Shown here one piece after another: positions 33,737 to 42,371 of a stretch of DNA of 64,000 bases. The notes under the pieces are model-generated. The model had not been told where the DNA came from. It was given only the letters and a program-made list of their open reading frames with translations, and did not search any database. This DNA comes from Lysobacter soli (GTDB lineage Bacteria; Pseudomonadota; Gammaproteobacteria; Xanthomonadales; Xanthomonadaceae), in the NCBI RefSeq assembly GCF_003382285.1, contig NZ_QTJR01000004.1:62001-126000 (forward strand), read 5' to 3'. Position numbers and translations under genes: made by a program. How positions within the stretch are numbered: position 1 is the stretch's first letter; each line of letters starts with the position of its first letter.

Positions 33737-34987
33737 ATGTCCTACGTCCGCTGCCTTCGTGGTATCGCCTCCGGCGTCGAGTACTCCGCCGATGTACCGA
33801 TGAACCTCGATCCCGTCGACGGCCGGCCGGTCGAGATGGTGCTCGACCTGGAGCGATTGGCGCGCGAGAAACCGGATGCCGCGTGGTATCGCCCGCAGCG
33901 TCGCGACCTGTGGCGCTTCGGCGCGTTGATGGCGCTCGATGCAGACGATCCGGTCGACGCCGCGCATCTGGTACCGCTCGGCGAAGGCGCGACGCCGCTG
34001 CTCGATTATTCGGCGCATCCGGTTGCGGCGAAGGCGGGCCTCGCGCTCCAGCTCAAGGACGAAGGCAAGGCGCATCCCGGCTACGGCGCGAACCCGACAC
34101 AGAGTTTCAAGGACCGCGGCATGGCGATGGTCGCCGCGCAGGCACGTCGCCTGGGCCTGACCAGGCTCGCGGTGCCGACGCAGGGCAACGCCGGCGATTC
34201 GCTGGTGCGTTATGCGCTGGAGGGCGGGCTGAGTGTCGTCGTCGCGATGCCGGACGACACGCCGATGCCGATCCTCGGCGGCGTCGCAGCGGCGGCCAAG
34301 CGCCATCCCGATCGCGTGACGCTCGAACTGGTCGGCCCGACCATCCGCGAGGCCGGCGCGTTCCTCAAGGAGCGCTACATCCCCGATGGCTGGTTTTCCG
34401 TCGCGACGTTCCAGGAACCGGGCTGGCGCATCGAGGGAAAGAAGTCGCTCGGCCTCGAACTCGCCGAGCCGTTGCCGGGCGAAACGCGCTGGTCGTTGCC
34501 CGACGCGGTGATCTATCCCACCGGCGGCGGCACCGGCGTGCTGGGAATGTGGAAGGCGTGGGACGAACTTGAGGCGCTGGGCATGATCGATTCGCGACGC
34601 CCGCGCATGCTGTGCGTGCAGAGCGCACGAACGGCGCCGCTCGTGCGTGCGTTCGACGCCGGCGCAGCGGACACGACCGTCGTCGAAGCAGGCGGGACGC
34701 TGGCCGTGGGCCTCAACGTGCCCGGCGGCGTCGGCCATTTCCGCGTGCTCGACATCATCAGGCAGAGCGGCGGCGCGGCGGTGGCGGTCGATGAGGCCGA
34801 CATCGAAACCGAACTCGCAGCGACGTGGCGCCGCACGCACGACTGGATCTCGCCGGAAGGCGCAGCGTGCCTCGCGGCGCTGCCGCAGTTGCTCGACCGC
34901 GGGCTCATCCACCGCGGCGAGCGCGTGGTCGCGGTGAACACCGGCTCCAGCGAGAAGTACCTGCCCACGCTGCGCCACCTGTTGTGA
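33737..34987 (+). CDS. Threonine synthase-like PLP enzyme
   Basis: A 416-residue type II-fold PLP enzyme. The PLP lysine is in NPTQSFKDRG, the phosphate-binding loop is PTGGGTGVLGMW, and PTQGNAGDSL is the asparagine loop. It makes threonine from O-phosphohomoserine if it is a true threonine synthase. It stands alone, not beside thrA or thrB, so it may be a second copy or a relative with another substrate. The start is preceded by a weak ribosome binding site; an earlier in-frame start near 33683 is less likely. Confidence 0.85.
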   Translation: MSYVRCLRGIASGVEYSADVPMNLDPVDGRPVEMVLDLERLAREKPDAAWYRPQRRDLWRFGALMALDADDPVDAAHLVPLGEGATPLLDYSAHPVAAKAGLALQLKDEGKAHPGYGANPTQSFKDRGMAMVAAQARRLGLTRLAVPTQGNAGDSLVRYALEGGLSVVVAMPDDTPMPILGGVAAAAKRHPDRVTLELVGPTIREAGAFLKERYIPDGWFSVATFQEPGWRIEGKKSLGLELAEPLPGETRWSLPDAVIYPTGGGTGVLGMWKAWDELEALGMIDSRRPRMLCVQSARTAPLVRAFDAGAADTTVVEAGGTLAVGLNVPGGVGHFRVLDIIRQSGGAAVAVDEADIETELAATWRRTHDWISPEGAACLAALPQLLDRGLIHRGERVVAVNTGSSEKYLPTLRHLL

Positions 34988-35139
34988 CGACGCGGAGTTG
35001 AACAACGACTCGGCCGCGCCACTGCAACGGCGAGCGCGGCGCCTGCGTAGTTCTACTCGTCCACCCACGGAAAACGACGTGCTTCCCCGCATCGACTGCT
35101 GCTGCAACTACTGAAGCCGGGTGATCCCCTGTCGATATA

Positions 35140-35188
35140 CCTTCGATGACGTAGCACCGACTTGCGGTTCTGCCTACGTCATCGAAGG
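35140..35188 (+). promoter_or_regulatory. Perfect 15-bp inverted repeat over the fasciclin ribosome binding site
   Basis: CCTTCGATGACGTAG at 35140-35154 and its exact reverse complement at 35174-35188 flank a 19-nt spacer. The right arm contains the AAGG of the ribosome binding site AAGGAG, 12 bases before the ATG at 35201. In RNA the stem would hide the ribosome binding site; as DNA it could be an operator. Confidence 0.75.
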
Positions 35189-35200
35189 AGCAACGACATC

Positions 35201-35758
35201 ATGAACATCAAGAAGATCGCACTGGCCCTGACGCTCGCCGTCGGATGCACCGTAGCTGCCCATGCGGGGTCCCCCAGCGCCAATCCCACGGTCGGCGGAG
35301 CGCCGATGCTCGCCAGCAAGGACATCGTCGACAACGCGGCAAACTCCAAGGACCACACGACGCTGGTGGCCGCCGTCAAAGCCGCGGGCCTGGTCGATAC
35401 GCTGAAAGGCGCGGGCCCTTTCACTGTATTCGCGCCGACGAACGCCGCATTCGACGCGCTGCCCAGCGGAGCGGTGCAATCCCTGCTTCAACCGGAAAAC
35501 AAGTCCAAGCTCACCGCCGTGCTCACCTACCACGTCGTGCCGGGCAAGTTGGAAGCGGCGGCCATCGCTGCGCAGATCAAGGCCGGCGGCGGCCAGGCCG
35601 AACTGAAGACGGTGCAGGGCGAGACGCTGACGGCCCGCGCAGCTGGCGGCAAGGTCACCGTGACCGACAGCAAGGGCAACGCGGCGAACGTCACCATCGC
35701 GAACGTGTATCAGAAGAACGGCGTCATCCACGTGATCGACAAGGTGCTGATGCCCTGA
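35201..35758 (+). CDS. Secreted fasciclin-domain protein
   Basis: A 185-residue protein with a Sec signal (MNIKKIALALTLAVGCTVAA, cleavage after AHA) and one fasciclin (FAS1) domain. The H1 motif GPFTVFAPTNAAFDAL, the central TYHVVPGKL and the C-terminal NGVIHVIDKVLMP are all present. AAGGAG precedes the start. Such proteins are exported and often mediate adhesion or stress responses. Its translation may be controlled by the inverted repeat overlapping the ribosome binding site. Confidence 0.93.
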   Translation: MNIKKIALALTLAVGCTVAAHAGSPSANPTVGGAPMLASKDIVDNAANSKDHTTLVAAVKAAGLVDTLKGAGPFTVFAPTNAAFDALPSGAVQSLLQPENKSKLTAVLTYHVVPGKLEAAAIAAQIKAGGGQAELKTVQGETLTARAAGGKVTVTDSKGNAANVTIANVYQKNGVIHVIDKVLMP

Positions 35759-36121
35759 AGATGCGCGCTTCCTTGCGACTCGGATGCGGACGCAGCGGGT
35801 CGCGACTCCGAAGCCACGCGAGCCACGCTCGGGCCTGACGGAGAGAATGGAATGAGCCGCCCGAGGGCGGCTCATTCGCTCGCGGCACGAGTTGCCGGCT
35901 GCCGCAGTCTGGATTGCGCGGGGCAGCGACGTGGAGGCTTCGGCTGCACATCGAGCGGCATCGTCAGCGGCGGTGCCAGTCCGGGTTGCCCACCAAGCGC
36001 GGCCCTCGCGAGAATGACCCGCCGCAGGCGGATACGGCCAGACGGCCCGGCGCAATCATCGTCAGCGAAGTTGCTCCGAACTCGAGCTGGCTTGAGCCGG
36101 TCGATGCAGTCGGCAACGCAT
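35759..36121. other. Intergenic region with a hairpin, no gene
   Basis: A 363-bp gap between convergent genes. It holds one strong hairpin at 35850-35877 (GAATGAGCCGCC with GGCGGCTCATTC) that may serve as a terminator for either gene, though no U-run follows. No gene is evident in the rest. Confidence 0.55.
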
Positions 36122-37528
36122 TCACCGCTCCGTGCTGCCGATGTCCGGCGCTGCGCCTTTCACCCGGGGGAAGCCGGGACCGCGCTGGTCGTACATGCGG
36201 TCGAACAGGTTGCTCCCCTGCCCCAACACGGGGCTGTCCGCCAGCGGCAGGTGCGTGGCGGAGTAGCCGCCGTTGTCGGCCAGCGGTGCAAGTCGTGGAT
36301 CAAGCGAGATGGTGTCGGCCGGCACCGGGACCAGCGGGTACTCGATGAGGTTGTGGGCGCCGACCACCGAACCGGTGGAGGCGCTGATGCCGTAGCCGAC
36401 CGGGCCTGCGACGCAGCTGTTGCGCGCCACGATGGTGCTTTCCAGATGCAGCGCGTCGGCCCGCAGTGCGCCGCGTCTATCGCACGGCCGCAATGGGTCC
36501 TCCCCCTCGCCGCCGTAGATGTTCGTGACCTCCGCGTTGTAGGCGATGGTGCTGTTGTAGATGTCGAGTCTGCCCTGTGCGTAGCCCGCGCTGTTGGTGT
36601 GCGCGCGGTTGTTCGAGATCGTACTGTCGACGATGAGGTGCTTTCCGGCCGGTTCCCCCTCACCGACGGCGAAACCGCCTCCCAAGCCGTAGAGCGTCCC
36701 CCTCCAGTCGTCGCGCACCATGTTGTTGGACAGGGTCGACTTGTTGATGATGAGGTCGGAAAGTCCGGTGAGCGAGCTGACGTACAGACCGCCCCCGATC
36801 GCCCCGGCGTGATTGCGATAAATGCGCGAGTACGTGACGCTGGCGCCGCCTTCCGCCATGACGCCGCCGCCGATGTAACCCTCGTTCTGGTAGACCTGCG
36901 CGTGGTACAGCGTCACACGCCCCTGCGCGTAGATTCCGCCGCCGAAACTGTTTTCGGTGGCGCTGTTGTCGAAAACCGCACTCCAGGTCACCTCGACGTT
37001 TCCCATCGCGCTGATCCCGCCACCCCAGGCAAGCGGTCCGTCGATGAAGCCGAACGCCTCCGCGCTGCATCCGTGTACCCACGCCTGGTGCAACGCGACG
37101 TTGCCTTCGGATCTGATGCAGCCGCCGTACTCGGATATCTGGTTTTCCTGGTCGGCGATGCGGCGCCCATTGGCCACTGACACGTACTCGATGCGCAAGG
37201 TCCCCGTGCCGTCGTGCAGAAACACGCGGTCTTTGCGATTGCCGTCGATGGTGAGTGCGTAACGGGTGCGGCCGCGGATCGTGAGATCCGCCTGTGGCAC
37301 CACGATCGAACCGCTGGTGAGCACGATGGCGCTGCAGCCCAGCGAGCGCAGGTCGATCACATCGCCGCTGGCGGCTGCGCCTATGGCGGCGCGCAGGCTT
37401 CCCGTGCCACTGTCACTGCAGTTGGAGACCAAGCGCATCGCCGCGTATGCCGCAGGCGTCGGGACAGCGACGCCCATCAAAATGATCAGCGTGATGGTGA
37501 ACGATGCGAAGTGCCCGATGCGAACCAT
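36122..37528 (-). CDS. Secreted right-handed beta-helix protein, second copy
   Basis: A 468-residue paralogue of the protein at 21392-22759. GGGAG precedes the start at 37528. A Sec signal ends near YAA, followed by the same opening MRLVSNCSDSGTGSLRAAIG. Rungs such as GGGISAMGNVEVTWSAVFDN and GGGVMAEGGASVTYSRIYRN form the helix. The C terminus has PLADNGGYSATHLP and the choice-of-anchor Q-like DIGSTER. It has more Cys residues than an average exported protein. Function unknown. Confidence 0.85.
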   Translation of the reverse strand: MVRIGHFASFTITLIILMGVAVPTPAAYAAMRLVSNCSDSGTGSLRAAIGAAASGDVIDLRSLGCSAIVLTSGSIVVPQADLTIRGRTRYALTIDGNRKDRVFLHDGTGTLRIEYVSVANGRRIADQENQISEYGGCIRSEGNVALHQAWVHGCSAEAFGFIDGPLAWGGGISAMGNVEVTWSAVFDNSATENSFGGGIYAQGRVTLYHAQVYQNEGYIGGGVMAEGGASVTYSRIYRNHAGAIGGGLYVSSLTGLSDLIINKSTLSNNMVRDDWRGTLYGLGGGFAVGEGEPAGKHLIVDSTISNNRAHTNSAGYAQGRLDIYNSTIAYNAEVTNIYGGEGEDPLRPCDRRGALRADALHLESTIVARNSCVAGPVGYGISASTGSVVGAHNLIEYPLVPVPADTISLDPRLAPLADNGGYSATHLPLADSPVLGQGSNLFDRMYDQRGPGFPRVKGAAPDIGSTER

Positions 37529-37786
37529 GGCGGTGCTCCCAAGATGCACCCCGGCCCGGGGCGCGCGCCTCGTTCGCTGTTTACGCCGACGTCGTACGCG
37601 CGGAGTGAAGTCCGTTTGCCTGTAGCCCACGCCGTGACGTATTCAGATGAGGACGTGATTCAGCTTCCGTGAGCCGCGCGACGAACGGTCGTGCGGGATG
37701 CGGACTCAGCGGGAGGTGCGGTAACCACCCTGACTCGAATGCGACGGACGTAGAAGCACGTGTCGTCCCGGAGCACGGGGAACGAA

Positions 37787-38611
37787 TTACTTCCACCAGA
37801 CGTTGTTTTGCGGCAGCCGATCGGCGCACGTGCCAGCAAGCGACGTCTGTGCGTAAGGTGGGACATGGTCGGCGCGGCCCAGGTCGTGGTAGGACAGTTG
37901 CCGCATGACCTCAGCGAACGACGGGGCGCGGTAGACTCCCGACCATCCCAGCAGTGCGGCCTCCATTTCGCCATCCGACGTCCGGACCTGCGGAAAGAGC
38001 ACGATCTGCTCATACAGGCTATCGCCGTACTTCCCGACCACGATGGCGTCAGCGAAGTAGCTCGATCGCAGCACCACGCTGTCCTGGTCCACGCCATAGA
38101 CGAAGTATGTTTCGTCGCTCGCATGAAGCGGATGCGCATGCGCGATCCGCACTCCCTCCGGATCCAGGCGCGCCACCGTGTCGATGGCGTCGATGGACAG
38201 CAGGCCGGTTTTCCGCGACAGCTCGGACCAGGATGCGTCGGGTTGGGCAGCGGTGAGAAAATCGACGTACGACCGTGGCAACTCAACGCCAAGCGCACGC
38301 TCGCGCGCCTTGATACGCGCGGAAAGGGACACGTCCGGACTGCCCTGGCCCTTCGCGATCAACGCAGGCCCCATGTCGTCGCGCCCTTGCCGTGCCTTGC
38401 TCGCGTCGCGATCCCAGCATGAAAGGAAATCGCGCCATTGCGCTACCGACGCTGCATAGCCGGAGTCACGTGCGATCGTGGTCGTGCGTCCACGGCCCTC
38501 CGTGGGCACGGCGGACGTTCCCGGACAACCTGCCAGCAGGAGCACGATTGTCAACGAGGCGAGGCCCGCCATGGAAACTCGGGCAGGGGGCTGCAGTTTG
38601 TACTTTTCCAT
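37787..38611 (-). CDS. Lipoprotein with SMI1/KNR4-like domain
   Basis: A 274-residue lipoprotein. The start at 38611 gives MEKYKLQPPARVSMAGLASL and a lipobox LLLAGC. The region around RERALGVELPRSYVDFLTAA is the diagnostic opening of the SMI1/KNR4 (SUKH) fold, and YFVYGVDQDSVVLRSSYFAD continues it. Cytoplasmic SUKH proteins are often toxin immunity proteins, whereas this one is membrane-anchored. No toxin gene is recognised nearby. The frame is open another 88 codons upstream, but that part lacks a ribosome binding site. Confidence 0.72.
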   Translation of the reverse strand: MEKYKLQPPARVSMAGLASLTIVLLLAGCPGTSAVPTEGRGRTTTIARDSGYAASVAQWRDFLSCWDRDASKARQGRDDMGPALIAKGQGSPDVSLSARIKARERALGVELPRSYVDFLTAAQPDASWSELSRKTGLLSIDAIDTVARLDPEGVRIAHAHPLHASDETYFVYGVDQDSVVLRSSYFADAIVVGKYGDSLYEQIVLFPQVRTSDGEMEAALLGWSGVYRAPSFAEVMRQLSYHDLGRADHVPPYAQTSLAGTCADRLPQNNVWWK

Positions 38612-39085
38612 CGCGTTGGACGTCCTGCTCGATTCCGACTCCGTACGACCGCGGTTCCAGCATCCGCTTTGCTCCAGGCGGTCCTTTTGCGCACCGCGCC
38701 GGAACTCCTGCTTGTTCAGCAGCGCCAACAGGCAAAGCGCCACGAAGTGCGACGGTGCAATCCATGCGAACTTCAACATCGCGTGCACCGTACGGCGCCC
38801 CCCCCGCCGAGCCGCCAGATTAACGGACATCCTCCGGCACGTCATGATCGCTCCTGTCGGATCGCATCCTGTCATTGCGGGGTTGCGATCCGCCGGATAA
38901 CAGATTGGTCCCCGCCAAGCAGACCTTGAGGCTGATCCACCCTGTCATTTCCGCTACGGACCAATCGCCACACTAGCAGCCCCGCCGTCTGTCCGAACGT
39001 CCGAACCGCCCCTAACGGCCAGGCGTCATCAGCGAGTCCTGGGTTCCGCGCTATCGATCGACAGGCGTTGGGTCGCGAACGGCGC
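38612..39085. other. Intergenic region containing a degraded copy of the local repeat
   Basis: No gene is evident in this 474-bp stretch. It is upstream of the SMI1/KNR4-like lipoprotein and contains the first, degenerate member of the hairpin-doublet repeat family at 38947-39030. Confidence 0.55.
38947..39030 (+). repeat. Hairpin-doublet repeat, copy R1 (degenerate)
   Basis: It keeps the central CTAGCAGCCCCGCC block, GAACGTCCG, CTAACGGCCAGG and the terminal CAT in the family order, but both stems are eroded. It lies 56 bases past the stop of the membrane-protein gene at 39086-39439. Confidence 0.55.
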
Positions 39086-39439
39086 TTACGAGTCTTCGCT
39101 GTTTGCGCCTGCGGATTCGGGCCGGATCAGCGCGACGATTCCCCCTGCCACTGCAAAGATCCCGCCGAGGGTGAAGAACAGCACGCGCGCCGAGAACCCC
39201 ACCGCATCCGCCGCCTTCTCGCAATCGTGTATGCGGGGAGCTCGACCGCAAGTGACGCGCCCGGTCTGGATGGCCTCGTCGGCGTAAGCCAGCAGGACGA
39301 TGCCGAGCGCCACGAATCCCACGAACCCCAACAACCGTTTGGCCGGGGTCATGGTCACCTCGACACGCGTGCGCAACATGTAGAAGACCGACGCGGGCAC
39401 GCCGAAGACAATCAGGACCACGAACAAACCACTATCCAT
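39086..39439 (-). CDS. Small membrane protein, unknown
   Basis: A 117-residue protein with three hydrophobic segments: LFVVLIVFGVPASVFYML, LLGFVGFVALGIVLLAYA and VLFFTLGGIFAVAGGIVALI. Two Cys residues lie in the loop between the second and third. I recognise no family. It is the first of the small genes in the repeat-delimited array. Confidence 0.65.
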   Translation of the reverse strand: MDSGLFVVLIVFGVPASVFYMLRTRVEVTMTPAKRLLGFVGFVALGIVLLAYADEAIQTGRVTCGRAPRIHDCEKAADAVGFSARVLFFTLGGIFAVAGGIVALIRPESAGANSEDS

Positions 39440-39489
39440 GCGAGCAGAGCTCCATCGCGCGTGGCATGCGGCCAGAGGCCGTGCCGGGT

Positions 39490-39552
39490 GGAAGCGGACT
39501 TTAGCACCGCTGACCGTTCATTCCATTGGACGCTATCGGCCAAGAGCGGATA
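39490..39552 (+). repeat. Hairpin-doublet repeat, copy R2 (degenerate)
   Basis: It contains GAAGCGGACTTTAGCA, a shortened centre, then GGACGCTATCGGCCAAGAGCGGA, matching the end of the first stem and the second hairpin of the family. It ends nine bases from the stop of the Ax21-like gene. Confidence 0.65.
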
Positions 39553-39560
39553 TCACGAGA

Positions 39561-40211
39561 TCAGAAGCTGGCACGAAGCCCCACACGATAGCGTCGCAAC
39601 TCGTTCGACTCTTCCCATTCGGCCACCACGCCCCATGTACCGGTAAAGCGGTACTGCGCTCCAAGCGCTCCGATGAAGTGGTCCCGAAAATCGTCGCTGT
39701 CGCGATACCCGACCTTGATCCAGCCCTCGATGCGCTCGCTCGCTCCGCGCAGTCCGACTGTCGCTGAAGTGCCGTCGAGGTCGCGCCATGAAAGATGGGT
39801 GGCTTCCCCACCGTCCACCGTGAAGGTAATGTCCCGATCGATGTTGAAGTAGGTCAGCTCACCTACGAAATCGAGCCTCTCGCCCATCGGCGCGTGGACT
39901 CCCAGACCTGCTTCTGTCGCACGCTGCTCCATCTTCGTGTGCGTCTGGAACGGATCCAAAGACCCCAGGACAACGGTGTGGTGCGACGTGTCATCACGCT
40001 CGGCGTAGCTGCCAAAGACAAAAAGCGAGGGGGTCAGCGCGTAAGAGCCGCGTAGGTACGCCCCACTCGGGTCCTGTGCGCCGAGCGTCTCAGCGCTCTG
40101 ATCGACGCGGTCAAAGCCTCCCTCTACATAGGTGTACGTCAGCCCGCCGGCCACCGCTCCCGACATCGGGATAACCGCCAGCAAAGCCACGCACGCAAGC
40201 GCCTTCTCCAT
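39561..40211 (-). CDS. Ax21-like outer-membrane beta-barrel protein
   Basis: A 216-residue protein with a Sec signal (MEKALACVALLAVIPMSGAV, cleavage near AVA). The mature N terminus GGLTYTYVEGGFDRVDQSA resembles the Ax21/Omp family of Xanthomonadaceae. Alternating strands such as AYLRGSYALTPSLFVFGSYA and the C-terminal RRYRVGLRASF with a terminal Phe mark a small barrel. The once-claimed quorum-sensing role of Ax21 is not assumed here. It lies between repeat copies R2 and R3. Confidence 0.82.
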   Translation of the reverse strand: MEKALACVALLAVIPMSGAVAGGLTYTYVEGGFDRVDQSAETLGAQDPSGAYLRGSYALTPSLFVFGSYAERDDTSHHTVVLGSLDPFQTHTKMEQRATEAGLGVHAPMGERLDFVGELTYFNIDRDITFTVDGGEATHLSWRDLDGTSATVGLRGASERIEGWIKVGYRDSDDFRDHFIGALGAQYRFTGTWGVVAEWEESNELRRYRVGLRASF

Positions 40212-40288
40212 TGCACTCCCCCTGTCCTTGTTGTCGACGTGAACGCAGACGCATCACGGTTATCCGCCTTCCCCCGGACCTGCCGGCA

Positions 40289-40378
40289 GATGTCGGCCAA
40301 GCGGGAAGCAGACATCAGCAGCCCGGCCGCCGGCCATTCCACGCGAACGTCTGCTGTCGCCCGGACGTTCGGACATCT
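40289..40378 (+). repeat. Hairpin-doublet repeat, copy R3
   Basis: It shows the family order with changes: AGCAGACATCAGCAGCCCGG, then GCGAACGTCTGCTGTCG, then CGGACATCT. Stem 1 is poor, the centre good. It lies 39 bases past the stop of the following minus-strand gene. Confidence 0.75.
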
Positions 40379-40417
40379 AGCACATGCCCTTGTGCGTGGA
40401 TACAACTCGCAGCCCGC

Positions 40418-40963
40418 TCACACCAAGGGCCTCGTCCGGGACGGCGTGTCTGGAAGAGCGGCTCCGCACGTCGGGCAGAACTTTGCGTCCCGGAGACCTC
40501 TGTGGCCTCTCGGGCACGTCGCGCCGCGCAGCATCCACGGTCGGCGATACGCCGTGAGCAGGACGCCGAAGCCGGCGGCGTAGAAGAGCATCCAGTGACC
40601 GGAGGAGCCGCGAAGTGTGGCCGGCGCAAGTGCGTCGCTTTGCTGCTTGTGCCCGGCCTCACCATTGAATGCGGAGAAAAAGTTGAGAAATGCGTAGGCG
40701 AACAAGACCAGCAGGAATCCGCGGAACCAGGCCGGGCAGCCGGAAAGCAGTGGCCCCCAGCTCATGAAGCCGCGCTGACCTTGGCTGATGCGAATCGCAA
40801 GAAAGACAACCGGAAACCAGATGACGAAGACCCCCACGTGCAACGCGAACACCGCATTGCCACCAGGGGGCACCACGCCGGTGAGCGCAACGATATGCAC
40901 CAGCGCGCTGCAGAGAAATCCGATTGCTGAGACTGCCAACAAGGGAACCAGGAGTGCGGCCAT
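40418..40963 (-). CDS. Four-helix membrane protein with C-terminal zinc ribbon
   Basis: A 181-residue protein. The start at 40963 has GGGGAGGG just upstream. Hydrophobic segments are ALLVPLLAVSAIGFLCSALV, AVFALHVGVFVIWFPVVFLA, FRGFLLVLFAYAFLNFFSAF and WMLFYAAGFGVLLTAY. The C terminus carries a zinc-ribbon-like CPRGHRGLRDAKFCPTCGAA. I recognise no named family. The long frame beyond 40963 is Arg-rich and not credible. Confidence 0.7.
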   Translation of the reverse strand: MAALLVPLLAVSAIGFLCSALVHIVALTGVVPPGGNAVFALHVGVFVIWFPVVFLAIRISQGQRGFMSWGPLLSGCPAWFRGFLLVLFAYAFLNFFSAFNGEAGHKQQSDALAPATLRGSSGHWMLFYAAGFGVLLTAYRRPWMLRGATCPRGHRGLRDAKFCPTCGAALPDTPSRTRPLV

Positions 40964-41034
40964 CGACCCTCCCCGGTCAGATGCGCTGAAGCCAAGTCTA
41001 TTCAAGGAGCGACATTGCCTGGAGCGCCTTGTAC

Positions 41035-41850
41035 TTACAGAGTGCCGCCAATAGCGAGATGGAATGGAATTCCAACAAGCGTCAGCATCAATACCCACAC
41101 AGCGCTTGCGAGCGGTGCGATCAGGATACGGCCGATGACACGCGATGCACCTGCCTGCTCGCCGAACAACGGCAAACCTGCCCACAGAAATCCAACGCAC
41201 ACGGCGAGCAGCAAGGCGCTGGCGATGAATATGTTTGCGCGGCCGGCGACATTCAGTGCAAACGCCACGTATGCGTAGACCAGCGCTCCCCAGAGCAGCA
41301 AGGCGCCGATTCCCACCATGAGAAAGCGCGCCCTGGGTGCGCTCGATCCAATACTCACAGCCAAAGGGGGCCTCCTGAAGCAAAGGCAATACGCACAGCG
41401 CGGGAACCCCGATGTCCGCTTTGGCTCGTAAGCGGACATTAGCAGCCCGGCAGCCGGACGCCCCAGCCGAACGTCCGCTATCGGCCAGGAGCGGACATCT
41501 GGCATCTGCTGAGAGAAGAATCCCTCGAACACGAGGTCGAATCGCTCCCTCGCTTCCAGCAGTCCTTCAGCGTCGATGCCATCCATCACATAGATGTCCT
41601 TCGGATCGTAATGCGCGACAAAGAGCGAGACTGTCGCGCTGAAAAGACGGAAAACGCGCCAACGCAGCTCCGCGTCCGAGTCGGCGGCAGCTGCAAGCTG
41701 AAACAGCGCCCACTCCACCTTCCAGTATTCGTCCTGCGACCAGGTCGCATCTTCGTACAGCCGCGACCTGAACGAGGTCGTTTCGAACTCACCGGACGCG
41801 GGGTGGTTCTTCGAAATTATCGAGCGGGCGTCCATTGCATCCGACTGCAT
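41035..41850 (-). CDS. Composite frame: acidic protein, repeat-encoded linker, membrane protein
   Basis: One open frame of 271 codons joins three parts. Residues 1 to about 115 are an acidic, soluble-looking domain (DEYWKVEWALFQLAAAADSD). Residues about 116-146 are encoded by repeat copy R4 (WPIADVRLGRPAAGLLMSA). The rest is a membrane protein with three helices (MVGIGALLLWGALVYAYVAF and two more). A separate start for the last part is plausible: TTG at 41364 lies six bases after a strong AGGAGG. I think two genes have been joined by the repeat removing the first stop codon. Whether one or two proteins are made is unclear. Confidence 0.5.
   Translation of the reverse strand: MQSDAMDARSIISKNHPASGEFETTSFRSRLYEDATWSQDEYWKVEWALFQLAAAADSDAELRWRVFRLFSATVSLFVAHYDPKDIYVMDGIDAEGLLEARERFDLVFEGFFSQQMPDVRSWPIADVRLGRPAAGLLMSAYEPKRTSGFPRCAYCLCFRRPPLAVSIGSSAPRARFLMVGIGALLLWGALVYAYVAFALNVAGRANIFIASALLLAVCVGFLWAGLPLFGEQAGASRVIGRILIAPLASAVWVLMLTLVGIPFHLAIGGTL
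41411..41499 (+). repeat. Hairpin-doublet repeat, copy R4
   Basis: A nearly intact copy. Hairpin 1 is 41414-41437 (GTCCGCTTTGG to AAGCGGAC), the centre is ATTAGCAGCCCGG, and hairpin 2 is 41473-41496 (GTCCGCTATCGGCCAG to GCGGAC). It lies inside an open reading frame. Confidence 0.9.
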
Positions 41851-41890
41851 CTTGAGATGGCTCCGATCTATCCAACGCGACTACGAGCAG

Positions 41891-41978
41891 ATGTACGTTT
41901 TGGGTCGAAAGCGGACATTAGCGGCGCGGCCGTCAACAGTTCTGTCCGAACGTCTGCTATCGGCCAGAAGCGGACATT
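41891..41978 (+). repeat. Hairpin-doublet repeat, copy R5
   Basis: An intact-length copy with TTGGGTCGAAAGCGGACATT, a diverged centre (AGCGGCGCGGCC), and CGAACGTCTGCTATCGGCC to AGCGGACAT. It ends 14 bases before the stop of the minus-strand gene at 41992. Confidence 0.9.
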
Positions 41979-41991
41979 TCCTGCTTGGCGA

Positions 41992-42327
41992 TCAGCGGCT
42001 GACCGTGATGGGGTTGAGCTTGTCGCCTTGCTTGTAGAACGCAGGCAACCCGGCAGCACGAGCGATGATCGCGACATCGACAATGTCTTGAACGGTGGCA
42101 TCGTCGCCGTACAGCAGGACGACCGAGGTGACGCCCTCAGACGCCTTGGCTGCACGAATCGCATCGCCCATACGGTCAGGGGTGTAGTTCCGTCCTCGCC
42201 ACGAGAACTCGTCGCCTGGCATCGCTGAAATCTCGGCGGGAACGTCGCCTGCGTATGTCGCCGGCTTCGGGACAGATGCACACGCAGCCAAGAAAGCCGA
42301 AGCCGCGACAATCGCTATCCGTTTCAT
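41992..42327 (-). CDS. Small lipoprotein, unknown
   Basis: A 111-residue lipoprotein with signal MKRIAIVAASAFLAAC, lipobox Cys at 16, and GGGAGGG before the start. The mature part (GDEFSWRGRNYTPDRMGDAI, then SVVLLYGDDATVQDIVDVAI) looks like a small mixed alpha/beta domain of the ExbD/TolR-like kind, in which a sensor residue region VVLLYGDDATVQD is typical; this assignment is tentative. It lies between copies R5 and R6. Confidence 0.7.
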   Translation of the reverse strand: MKRIAIVAASAFLAACASVPKPATYAGDVPAEISAMPGDEFSWRGRNYTPDRMGDAIRAAKASEGVTSVVLLYGDDATVQDIVDVAIIARAAGLPAFYKQGDKLNPITVSR

Positions 42328-42371
42328 GATTCCCTCCCCTGTCGCCCAAGATGCCCGAAGCGAGATCTTCA

